Assembly (NCBI RefSeq): GCF_016801865.2
Contig: NC_068938.1
Span: 114,044,615-114,108,614 of the forward strand
Source: Culex pipiens pallens
Taxonomy: Eukaryota > Arthropoda > Insecta > Diptera > Culicidae
DNA length: 64,000 bases
Direction: 5' to 3'
The notes under the pieces were generated by a model. The model was not told the origin of the DNA. It was given only the letters and a program-made list of their open reading frames with translations, and ran no database searches. Both the position numbers and the translations under genes were made by a program. Every line of letters starts with the position of its first letter. Within the stretch, counting starts at the first letter, position 1. Positions 9,701 to 20,300 of this stretch are shown here, piece after piece.

Positions 9701-10500
9701 CCTGATGATTGTTCCGATTGGGGGACAAACATCGAATTATAGAGATATCATGGTTTTTTAATACGGAGCTTAAAGAAAAATTAAACGAAAATATAAATCC
9801 AATAATGTTTTGATTTTATCTGACGCATAATTCAACAAAATTGCTTAATTTTAAAAGCTTTTCTGCTAAGTTCTTTGTCATACTGGTCATGTGTAACATA
9901 ACCACCTGCACCTTTTTTAAAGGTCCTTTAATTTATTGTGTTTCATATGTTTATAGGACCTTTAAAAAAACTCTAGAAATGTCTTCTAATATTTTTCTAC
10001 CTAAACTACAGATACTACTAAAATGTGCACAGTTAAAATGTTATGATAATCTCATAGAAGCCAAATAACACTTTTCCTCAAATACACAAAATTTGGAACA
10101 CCCTATTAACTGGACCACCCTAACGTTACTACTGTACTGATCCTGATCAACTTTTCGGAAGATGACAAAGCTGTTATTTAAAAGTGTGGTATCTACGAAT
10201 TTGATTTAACAAAATTTCGGTTATGGATCAATGTGATATGGTACCACCCTAACATTTTTTTTGTTAAGATTTACACACACACACACACAATCAAAATTCC
10301 AAGCTACTATTGATATAAAAAAATACAATTTCAGCAATTAAAAAAAAATATTTGAAAAATAAATATTTATGTACCACCCTAATGTACTTAGATTTTATTT
10401 CATGAAAAAATAAATGTGTTTTTTGAATTCAGCTGCCCAAAATTACCCTAATATGACATATTTGGTAGAATACCTGACATTTTTTTAATTTTGTCACACC
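9701..10500. other. AT-rich spacer between modules B and C
   Basis: No gene. It contains a small hairpin (9913-9926 pairing with 9956-9969, TTTTTTAAAGGTCC type) related to palindromes at 48.3-48.5 kb, and an (AC)n microsatellite near 10271-10289. Confidence 0.55.
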
Positions 10501-10940
10501 TTTGTTCGGAGAGGATCCACTGTGCGACGGGGCAAAAAGCGAATAAGGTGGTATAAGAGAATGGGTGCAAAGAGGCGGGGCATACTTCCCCGATCTAAAC
10601 CAACAAAACTCGGCTCGGTTGGTCCCGAAAATTCATTCTGTTGCTGGACGTCGACGAGTCAACATCAGGAGCAGATGGCCTGGTGGCCTGGTGGCTCGGG
10701 AGCAGATGGTATGGACCAGCCAAGATATGCCAGCCGGCATTAGAAGGAGTCGACAATTGGAATTGGCCACCACCTGGAGTGTTCGGAGTCCCCGGGGGTG
10801 TTCCGATAGGGGGACATTTGCCGAACCATAAGTGTTGGGGCAATATGGGTATCAAAATTTATGGTTTTTGGTACTGGAATACTGGGAATCATGGGGAAAC
10901 ATTGTACATCGGACGGGCATTGAAATCGAAAATTTCATCA
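10501..10940 (+). pseudogene. Module C: truncated copy of the promoter and repeat gene
   Basis: It shares 'gctggacg', the TCATTC initiator (10633-10638) and an ATG at 10674 that again starts MAW. It then keeps short pieces of the 141-bp unit ('accacctggagt', 'caatatgggtatcaaa') before diverging. The TATA box is lost. It is the most decayed of the three modules. Confidence 0.55.
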
Positions 10941-11165
10941 ATCATCTTGCAAAGTTCTTTGTCATACTGGTCATGTGTAACATAACCACCTGCACCTTTG
11001 TTTTCATTTTGAACAAAAATTTCAATTTAAAATTTCGTGTTTTAAAATGTGGGTTATTTTAAAAAGTCCCAAAATGTTGTACAAAGTTAAAGGACAGACA
11101 ATAACAAAAGTTTTGATGTATAAACATGAGGAGTTTGCTTGTAACCTTCACGAGTGATCTTAACT
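10941..11165. repeat. Fragment of the 27.3-kb foldback family
   Basis: It includes 'aaatttcgtgtttt', 'gtacaaagtt', 'caataacaaaagttttgatgt' and 'taaacatgagg.gtttgc', which parallel the inner arm of the foldback at 27294-28640 (about 27770-27890). It has no coding content. Confidence 0.55.
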
Positions 11166-11199
11166 CTTTCAACACTAATGGAACGAACTTGAACACACT

Positions 11200-11533
11200 G
11201 AAATGACAAGAATAATTTATTATAATCATTTCAACATAATTGTATAACGAATTTAGAGCACGTGATCAGTGCAGCCATCAGTCGTTCCAATTCAGAGAAA
11301 AAGAGAAAGTTATTTAGAATTTAGTTCCAATCTAATTTTATGATTATTATTTTATTGTATCTTGAAAAATATCGCAATCTTATAAAGTATCAAAGTGAGC
11401 TCAAATCAAACTCCACCCTCTCCTAACTATAAACCAACACACTCGCACACATAGACAAAGTGCATCGTCCGTCAGCGCCGTCATCGCGGTTTTGCGGTAC
11501 ACGGTCGCGGTTAATGCATTATGCTACCGCCGA
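11200..11533 (-). other. Putative 3' UTR of the minus-strand gene
   Basis: Immediately downstream of the TGA at 11536-11534, the first 100 bases are GC-rich and the rest AT-rich. Candidate minus-strand poly(A) signals are AATAAA at about 11356-11351 and another near 11222-11217. Its status depends on the 11534-11629 exon being real. Confidence 0.35.
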
Positions 11534-11629
11534 TCAACCGTCCGAATCGGCCCCGAAGTTGGTGCTGTTAGAACCACCCGATCCAACAGAGGGCTGCTGG
11601 CGGCGGTAGGGTTGATCGTACGACGGGTA
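11534..11629 (-). CDS. Probable last coding exon of an unidentified minus-strand gene
   Basis: Read on the minus strand, a pyrimidine-rich tract and TTTCTAG acceptor (AG at 11631-11630) are followed by 31 codons and a TGA stop at 11536-11534. The peptide starts YPSYDQPYRRQQPS and ends NFGADSDG. It is rich in Tyr, Gln, Ser, Gly and Asn, like the tails of many insect RNA-binding or scaffold proteins, and its codons favour C or G in third position, unlike the AT-rich surroundings. Downstream (minus direction) is an AT-rich tail with AATAAA on the minus strand at 11356-11351. I do not recognise the protein and could not place its upstream exons. Confidence 0.42.
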   Translation of the reverse strand, partial: YPSYDQPYRRQQPSVGSGGSNSTNFGADSDG

Positions 11630-12280
11630 CTAGAAACTAGTTAGAAGAGCATGAAAAAGTTGCTTTTTTGAAGGCCGTCTAGTTCATGTGCCATGATTGC
11701 AGCAAAAATACTTGTTGTTAGTTAGTACCTGCGACTATCTGACTCGTTTTGATGTAAGGCAAAGCTCGCGATCAAGTTCGGAGGCTTGCTGCGATCAGAA
11801 CGTTTAACCTAGTTGAGCGAGCGTTCGCACGGTTGCTTAGATAGTTGCATTCGCGCAGTACGCTAGAATCGTCGTCTCGTCGTCGCGTTAAGTGGAAGTG
11901 GAAGTGTTCTTGTCTGATTGGACCTTAACGTCCGATCGCCGTCACCGCCTGCTTCGCCAGCGCGCGGAAATTCGAAAGGAAGAAAGGAAGGAAGGTGGGC
12001 TTGCACACGATCGCACACATCGATTGACGAAATGTGTCTCCATCGCCGTTGATTGCTAGTTAGAAGTTGTTGGAAGTTTTCGTGTTGAAACTCCCACCCT
12101 GTAGCAATAACATCCAAACGCAAGTTAGAACACATTTTACGTAACGCGCAAACTTCCTCCCTGCCTCTGTGTTTGTGTGTGTTGATATAATTTAAGCGTT
12201 TGCGAGCGTTAATTGCAAATATGCCTGGGGAACGAACCCCTAACTTGAACAATCATTAGAACAAACAATTCCGTGTGAGT
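11630..12280. promoter_or_regulatory. Unique GC-rich segment; possible 5' exon or intronic control region
   Basis: The segment is unlike the AT-rich surroundings and unmatched elsewhere in the window. On the + strand it resembles an insect 5' leader ('cgtcgtctcgtcgtcgcg') and ends at a consensus donor (GTGAGT at 12275), with a short uORF starting MPGERTP near 12221. On the minus strand it would be intron upstream of the 11534-11629 exon. A distal non-coding first exon of the downstream ABCG gene is possible but unproven. Confidence 0.3.
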
Positions 12281-14051
12281 CGAACTGGAAATAATAACTA
12301 TGACTTATCAGAACGTTTAATCTGGATTTCTATCGTGTCATGATTGCGGCAAGTGGGTCGATACTGACGCGAAGATGGGTCACGACAGGTCTCAATTTAT
12401 ACGAAATGATTACTGAGCTGAAAGTTAAGCTGATCGTGATTTTTTTTTCAGGTGTCAATGATAAACTATTTCTGTGGAAAATCTTAATGGGGGAATACAA
12501 AATCGCCGACATTTTAATTTTTTTATGGATTTATCACAGTTCATTGCATTGTTTATTTTTTCAAAAACGCTCTGTAATTTGCAGTGAACTCAGTCCTGAA
12601 AAAATGCATTAGCTCTACTTTAAATACCTCAACCTCAAGTGCGCTTTTCAAAGAATCCATCTCTCCCTAATTGTAAGAAGCAATGATCTCGTCATTGGTT
12701 GACTGAAGCGCTGTTATCTGATGTCAGTAGCTTAGTTATCACTGAATGCCGGAAGAGTTTGGTTTTGATTGAAATGAATGATGCTGGATTAATTGATCGT
12801 TTGGTGATAAAATTTATTTGTTTACCAAAAGAAGTATATTTTATTCGTTTCTGTCCATTTCTTTCGAATGATGGCATGAGCACACATCACATTTCATTCT
12901 AATTTGTTTACCAAAACACAGCCCAGGTGGCTCGATAGGGCGCCAAAACCGGTCCACTGCTCTTGATTTTCATGTTTTTGTTTTTGTTTCATTCTCTTTA
13001 CCTCAATTTATGTTCTGCGCGAAAGACGCTAAACATTACCAACATTTGGTCTGACTTGTTTGCCTTACCACCACCATCGAAGGCTGAGTCAGCCAGTTGT
13101 TTGTTGAATCATATGTGTTATAAAGTGCCACATATGGAAAGTATAGTCGGTATCAAAGTTACTGCCTTGTGTGTAGACATCACAACAGCAGCCATTATGC
13201 CGCGACGGAAGACAAAACTGTCTCCGTGTGTCCCCAGACCCGACCACTACTGCATGACCGTGGTCAAGCCAAAACCAACACCGGAACACCCGACGACAAA
13301 TATTGGTGCACCAACAGGGCGAGCAGGGATCCAACTTGGACGGATTTTAAAAATGTCTTTAATTCAATCACCAGAAAGTAATTGATATCGCTGTGACGGA
13401 GAAATAATTACTTCAACCTTTACTTGCAGTTGTTTGAGTGTGTTTGTTTTAAAATGTCTTCATGAATTAAAATGGCAACTGTGCCATTTAGCCCCATGTG
13501 CCCCATAGTCGCACAATGGGTTAGAAGGTGTCCAACATTTTATTTTGACGTTTTTATCCTGAAATTATTCATATTTCATACATCACGTTGGTATCAATAT
13601 GTAAAGTTAATTCATCTGCTCGTTCACCCTTTGCGATTGACACCATTCTGATAAGTTCAACTTTTGGTAACTCAAATAAGCAGTGTTCCCAGGCCAGCAT
13701 TTAAAAAAACTGACAAAGTGTTAAACATAAATAAATTGGAAGGCAATAAAGTGCCAGATGACAGGTTACATTATTGTTTATTTAAACTGAATTCTTCAAA
13801 TCAAATCCGATCAATTGTTTGTTGTTTTTAAAACTAAAAACTAAAAAGAGAGAGAAACGTGAATCTGATGTCAGCTTATTTGAAGTGAGATTTCGATTTT
13901 ACTTTCAAAAAGTCAATAAAAAATTGTTTATCTTGATTGACCAACGCATGTTTATAAACTTGTGTTGCACAGGTTCAAAGAAATAAAAAAAAAAATTTGC
14001 AACCATTAACACCTGACAGCTCGTATAATGTTGGGCACAAAATGTAGGGAA
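12281..14051. other. No gene supported
   Basis: Mostly AT-rich. A GC-richer piece (about 13060-13330) has open frames on both strands, but no splice-site or family evidence. No recognisable mobile element was delimited. Confidence 0.45.
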
Positions 14052-14587
14052 GGGTAGCCATCAATGAGACACTTTTGGTTTTTAACTTTCAAGGATTTTT
14101 GTTTTTTTTTTTTTTCATCAGCATATTTTAATGAGCTTCTTGTTGCATTTTCTTTCCTTTAATGTTTTCTAACATTGGCCAAAATATGAGATTGATCCGA
14201 CCTCTACATCCAGGGTTATTCAACTGTCTCATTGTAGACGCACTTTGCAGGAACAATGAGACAGCTGGGGAACAATGAGACACTGTACGGAAATCAATTC
14301 TTTTCTAGTAAAACATCATGTTTTGTAATGTTTCATTGCAGGTTCATTGCCTCGAACATTTTAAAATAATTTTACAAACTTGAGACTTTAATTAACAAAA
14401 GTGATACTAAGAAGTATTGAAATTTTGTAAAATCCATGTATTTATACCAAATAATTTTATATTTTTGGTTAAATAGAGTTAAAACTCAAAAAATATGCCA
14501 AAAATCACTTTCTATTCATGTTTGGAAAGATTTACATTGATTTTGAAAAGTTTAATGAAGAAAAATCAAAGTGTCTCATTGTTACCC
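14052..14587. mobile_element. Putative MITE with AATGAGACAC inverted ends
   Basis: The left end 'gggtagccatcaatgagaca' and the reverse-complemented right end 'gggtaacaatgagacacttt' are imperfect inverted repeats enclosing 536 bp. Extra copies of 'acaatgagacag' lie at about 14250-14285 inside and 14605 outside. There is no coding capacity. The target duplication was not identified. Confidence 0.5.
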
Positions 14588-15169
14588 ATTGGCTGAAAGG
14601 AGTGGGGAACAATGAGAAAGCTTTGGATGCTGGGTATATACTAAATTTTGTTCAAACCTAATGAAACTCATCCCCTATGGAACGTCGAAAGAAATCTGTA
14701 GAAATTTTAGTTTTGGTGTTAATGGCAGCGTACATGCGAAAAAATAATTTGTCCATAATTTATTTTAGCACCCCAAAATCCATAACCAAAGCCACTATCT
14801 GGGACGGGACGGCTGGATAGAGTCTTCTTTTTTAGTGTTTACGTTTGTATTCTTCTTCTGTTTTTTGCAAGATAATTCGTGTTCGAAAACAAATATCAAG
14901 CAATCAGATAGCTTGACAATTCAAATTTTCTTGATGATGTTTTTCAACTCAGTGCTCAAGCATGCGGATGACTTTTTCTTTGGTTAAAATGTTGTTTAGT
15001 TTTTCCTCGCAGATTTTTTTGATTTGGCTGTTAAAATTTGCAGTTGGACGTGGGTGGAGAATCCTGAGTTTATGTTCCATCGTTTTACGGTGGATCCGTT
15101 CATAAGGAGCTGCCTGATTCAAATTACTTGAAATGGTTGGCAAATCAAAGATGAGTCAAAAAATGATCA
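14588..15169. other. AT-rich DNA, no gene seen
   Basis: Nothing recognisable apart from one more 'ggggaacaatgag' motif near 14600. Confidence 0.45.
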
Positions 15170-15700
15170 CTTCTTCTATTTTTATTGTGTTTTTCATATG
15201 AAAGATTTTTTATTTTTATTTGGATGTAAAAAATGCAACACGATTTAAATGCGTTTTCTTACTTCAATCTAAATAAAATCCTAAAAAGCCTGCAAGTCAT
15301 TAAATGGGAGGGGAGATTTTTTCTTAGATCTGCTCCTGTCGTTGTCCCGTTACGCAAAGGAAGTAAATAAACCTTTCCCAGTTCCCCAAAGAGGAGCACG
15401 TCGAATTCAACGGCAATTTTTACTCAACTTTAAAGATATTTAACATTCCATAGGTCACACGCCCTAAGGTGTCAGAATCGAAAGAAATGGCTGGCAAAAA
15501 TTCAAATTTGTACCAATTCATTCACTTCAAAGATCAAAAAAGTTTGTTTTTCAATTTGTGGCAATGTGTTGAAATAAAAAAGTGCGAAAAAATCAAATAG
15601 GCTAAACTGTGGCCATTATTTTTGTTTGCTTTTTAAATCCAGTTCTACGGTGTTGTTTCTTCACGCCACATTTTAATTTCATAGGAAGCACAGGTTTAAT
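15170..15700. repeat. Interspersed repeat R1, copy 1
   Basis: Blocks such as 'aaatgcgttttcttac', 'atctgctcct.tcgttgtc', 'aaagaaatggctggcaaaaa' and 'ggaagcacagg' recur in the same order at 47640-48036. Copy 1 has about 120 extra bases (about 15355-15475). No protein or RNA family is recognised. Confidence 0.65.
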
Positions 15701-16747
15701 ATTATTTAATATTAGATGGCATTTCTATATAACGCGCAAAAAAAAACAATAGTTTTAAATGGGCAAAAGAATAGTCAGTTCATGAAATGTATTGTTTTTT
15801 AAAATGAGAATGCTGATAAGTCAACATTCGGTGTACGATAGAAATAAATGCCTTTCAATTGAAAATATTTTAATCAATCTATTCATGCAATTTACAATTA
15901 TTTGTGAAATTGATTTAATTTTTTTTTTATTTTTTTCAATTCAAATTACAATACTTCTCATTTTCTCCTCATAAGAAAGGACTGGTTTAGGTTGACAGAA
16001 GCGGCCATGTTGAAAGTGGTTTAGTTTGACAATAGGTTTTTTTCTCTTTGTTTATCCCATCCCAGGCCACTATTATGGCAGACGTGTATCCAGTAGACAC
16101 ACCTTTGCCCCAAATATGACCTTTATCGTTTAAAACTGCGACTTGTGAGAGCCATTTAACTATTGTTTCCCGTGTCTCATTGATGACTTCTCTACCCTTA
16201 CATGCATTTTGAAATATTTTTTTTTCTTCAAAATATAAAAATAAATTGAACTTTAAATAAAGTTGTTTGACCACCCGTATAACGTCTAATCAAGCCAGTT
16301 ATTTTGTTTTTTTACGAAAACTTCAAACACAGCTTTATTTGCCATGCTTTTTTCTTACATATCTGTAACTTATTATTATTGGGGTATCGATAAATTGAAT
16401 CTTTAAAACAAGGATTATTAATTATTTTTTTAAATCAATTTAGTATAAAATTGTTTATTTCTTTTAAAGTAGATTCTGAAATGATGTCTGAATAATGGTC
16501 GATAATACGGAGTTTTCCTTTCATGACACATCAGGTTTGAACTCGAAAAAATACGAGGTTGATTTTTAAGATATGGACTTTTAGGGCAACCGGTCCGATT
16601 GTTCCACACGGGCGGGACAAGGTTTGAACTCACAAAGACTAAAATTGCAAGAAAAAATCTCCTGAAATAAAAATAATGCTGCAATGGAAGATCAAAAATT
16701 CAGTATAATTTTGACATTGATTATTTTGTCCCAAAATTGCATGTACC
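15701..16747. other. AT-rich DNA, no gene seen
   Basis: Open frames on the minus strand (for example 15987-16274) are AT-rich and show no family features, so they are not called. The segment leads into the GC-rich promoter region of the ABCG gene. Confidence 0.5.
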
Positions 16748-17399
16748 CACTGTGAGCTCAATTCATCGGAGCTCTCTCTCTCTCGCGTGGCGGTATAGGT
16801 GCGGGGCTTCGCGACTTCACGGCAGTCTGCCCCGCGTATCTACACGGCGGGCCACAAACACAGCTGCGGAACTATATTTTTAGCCGTGTTTTTGAATCCA
16901 ACACATTATATCGTACAGCAGCACGCATTCAGTCGTTCTCCGGACAGCAGTGTCTACAGGCTGTTCTAAGCTAAGCTGTCCAGCCCGCTCAACTCACCCC
17001 GCGTACAACAGTAGCCCAGCCTGAACAAGAAGAAATCCTCGGCAGAACTCTCAACACAAAGTCAGAAGGTCGTGCGCGTTTCTGGCTTGTGTGTGGTGGA
17101 TGAGTCAAGTGACTTTTCTCGCGAGTCATCCATTGAGCAGGATCTGAGGTTTGCTGGTTCTTTGTGCTTAGCGTTAGGGGTGTTCAAAAAGTGTAATTTG
17201 AGGGGGGGACCCTCACCTTGAAATTGGTGTTATCTCTCGTGCGGATAGGCAAATGTGACGAAAGTGTAGATAATTAGAGTTACGTGTATCCATATGTAAC
17301 AGTCGGATCAGTGTTACTGAATGAATTAAAAAAGTCAAAAGTGCAATTATAAAGAAATTCACTCTCACACGAGAAGAGAAGAAAACAAGAAAGAAAACC
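16748..17399 (+). promoter_or_regulatory. Promoter and 5' UTR of the ABCG transporter gene
   Basis: The sequence becomes GC-rich upstream of the ATG at 17400. A TTATATC at 16906-16912 sits about 25 bp before an initiator-like TCAGTC (A at 16931), which may mark the start. The presumed leader carries a 15-codon uORF (17100-17147). It also has three near-minimal uORFs: ATG-TGA at 17253, ATG-TAA at 17294 and ATG-AAT-TAA at 17321. Such start-stop elements usually lower main-frame translation. The start site and the absence of leader introns are inferred. Confidence 0.45.
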
Positions 17400-20300
17400 A
17401 TGACGGAAGCAAACGAAAGTAGTAGTTGCAGTGTAACTAATAATTTGCTCGACACTGACAATAGGAAAAATGGCGCCGTCCGGGTGCAGATCGTGCCGTC
17501 CCAGCCGAAAACGCTGTCCCACCTGCCGACGCGGCCGGCCGTCGATTTGGCCTTTCATAATCTCACCTACCGGGTCAAGGAAGGACGACGCAACAGTAAG
17601 TATTTGGAGAGTACCTGGTACTAACTATTATGGGTAATTGGCGCCAGCTGGCAGGGGGGCACCTTTGGGGCAAGCAGTAATTGCTTCCCTTTCGCGCACG
17701 CCACTGGTTGATCTGGCTTGGTGCGTAACAATTAATAGGGTACACGTGCTGTTGTTGGTGCGTATCAACAGTTGAGCCTTGAGCTTCATGTGTACAAAGA
17801 TAATTACTTGGTGATTTTTGCTAACGAATTTTGAATAGGTCATTTATTATTTCCCGCCGTTTTCCAAGCAAATGTCTACATTAAATTACTTCAGAAAACT
17901 TTTCTTATAATTCTTCAAGAACCAATCAATACGTAGGTTTTGAATAAGATCCGTGTTTACGATGATTCATAACAACCCTTGGGAATAATTCTACCCTATA
18001 CGTTCATATGACGTATGCACCGTGAGCAAACAATGCATTGATTTACATTCGAGAATCACGCAGGTATAGGCAATCTATCGTCAGATTATGATTAGGCTTA
18101 GTGATTTTTCACGCTCGAAAATAGCAAATTTCACGGGGACCTCAATTTCCAAACACCATATTTCACGCAAATTTCGCGGAACGTGAAAAATGTTAAAATA
18201 ACTCTGAAAATCTTATGTTTAAATCACATAAACTACTTTTTATTCTTGATTATACATTATTCTTACATTACAAAAAAAATCTTCACTAAATTTGAACGTG
18301 ACACAAAAAAAATCTCCTAATTTTCAAAAAAGTTTCCACCTGGTTTATGAATTTTTTGAATCTACTTATATTTTGAAACAAAATGTAGGGCATGCGTATT
18401 CTCATTTATTGAATAATATTCGACGTTTTATCAGTTTACATTTTATTAAATTTCACATCGAAGCAAGATTTAATAATCTTGTCCAGCCGAAATGAGTAAA
18501 ACGGTTTGAATTTTCTGCGACATTTAGCCCATTCGAAATAATTTTTAAGGTTTTCATCTCTCTTTTCAAAAACTAAATCTAAAATCAATACACAAAAATA
18601 ATGTAATTTGCAACGAAATCAAATTTTTTATTCAAAATTAGAAAAGAAAACAAAAAAAGGTGGTATTTTTTAACTTTCACGGGAATAATTCACCCAGATT
18701 CCACCTAAATATCAAAATCCACCTAAATATATATACTTTCACGAGAATCATCCACCCAAATAATCAAATTTCGTTAAAATTAAACAGGACTCAGAAAAAA
18801 TCTGAAATGTTTTTAAAAGGTTATTTGAAAGATTAAAAATACTCCTCATTTTATTTTGAATAAAACAAAGCTTGATTCTTTTAATTTCTTTTGAAATTAT
18901 ACCTTTCAAATAAAAAAGTATTAAAGTTTTACTACAGCGAATGAAAATATTATTAAATTTAGTCAGTTCTTAAAAAAAAACTTCAAAATCTGATTAATTC
19001 TTTTAATGGTTCATATCAAGCTTTTCAATTGATAACTAATTAAATTTACTTAAATAGTCTTTATGGTTGAAATATTTATTATGATCTTATCTGAAAACAA
19101 AAAATTAGGGAAAATTAATAAATTTCAAGAATTTCACACAGTTTACGAAATCAAAATTCATTAACCTGAACGAGTTTATGTACTCGCTTTATTCTACAGT
19201 AGTTCTTAAGAATATTTTTATTCCTATTTGAGTTTGATAAAATATTTTGAGAAAAATTGTTACAGTTTCACACAAACATCAAATTTCACGGGATTTCGCG
19301 GAAAAAGCCAGATTACGCGGATTTCACGCTGTCCGCGAAATCGTGAAATTTCACTAACCCTAATTATGATGTTTATTTCAAAGATTTGTCTTGAAACATC
19401 GTTAACGCTTTAATTTTTTTGGAAAGTAAACATGATTTGTTTTTTTTACTGTCCTTAGAAAAACACTTCTTGGAGGGTAATGTTGTACTGTTGGTGATAT
19501 TCAATTTGCTTTAATTTTCAAAAATAAATTTCATTCATTGAAGTTTAGAAAACATATTATTTTTGCAATTCCATTGAGGAACTACTCACATGACTTGTCT
19601 TTCTAAAGTGATGAAATTACCTACTTGTCATCGCCCAAAAAAAGAGTGCAAAAAAGTTTACCACAGCACAAATTTGATTTGCGAAAAGTTTAACAATGCA
19701 AAAAAGTTGAACTTTTCGAATTGTCTTGAAGGACCTTTTATCGAATTCATTCCAACTTAGCAGAGCCGTACTGGATACGATTCCTGCTGAATAAATCTTC
19801 TACTTAGTACTATTTAACCATTACATTGCAATCATGTTTTCTTGATGCACGTTAAATTTTGCATTCAAAAAGACGCATTTAAAATTAATTTAAATTAGTG
19901 AATAATTTGTTATAAACATTGAAGAAACAACTGTGTACGATTATAAACTTTTCATTTTTTTTATAGAACATTGCTGAACTTTGTTATGTAATCTGCTTGT
20001 TCATTAGTTGATATGATGCGTATTTGAAATCCTTTGAAATTATACAGTTGATATTTTCTTGAAATTTAGAAACTGAAGCAACGTCGTCGGATAATCCGCG
20101 AGCACCGGAACAATGTCACTTTCCGATAGACGTTATTATAAATTTTAACATTCCATTAAAACCAAATTGTATTACACTGTGTTGTAAACAGTGACCAAAT
20201 CAATGAAAAAATATATTAAAAAGCATTTGTTGTTGGTATACAGAACAAGAAACGCTTCGAGTTTAAATTACCCGTTGACCCTGAAAAGGCTCCAGTTCCA

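Noticed and set aside
12963..13385. 140-codon ORF on the + strand
   Set aside because: The first third is AT-rich low-complexity hydrophobic sequence. Overlapping frames are equally open and no homology is recognised.
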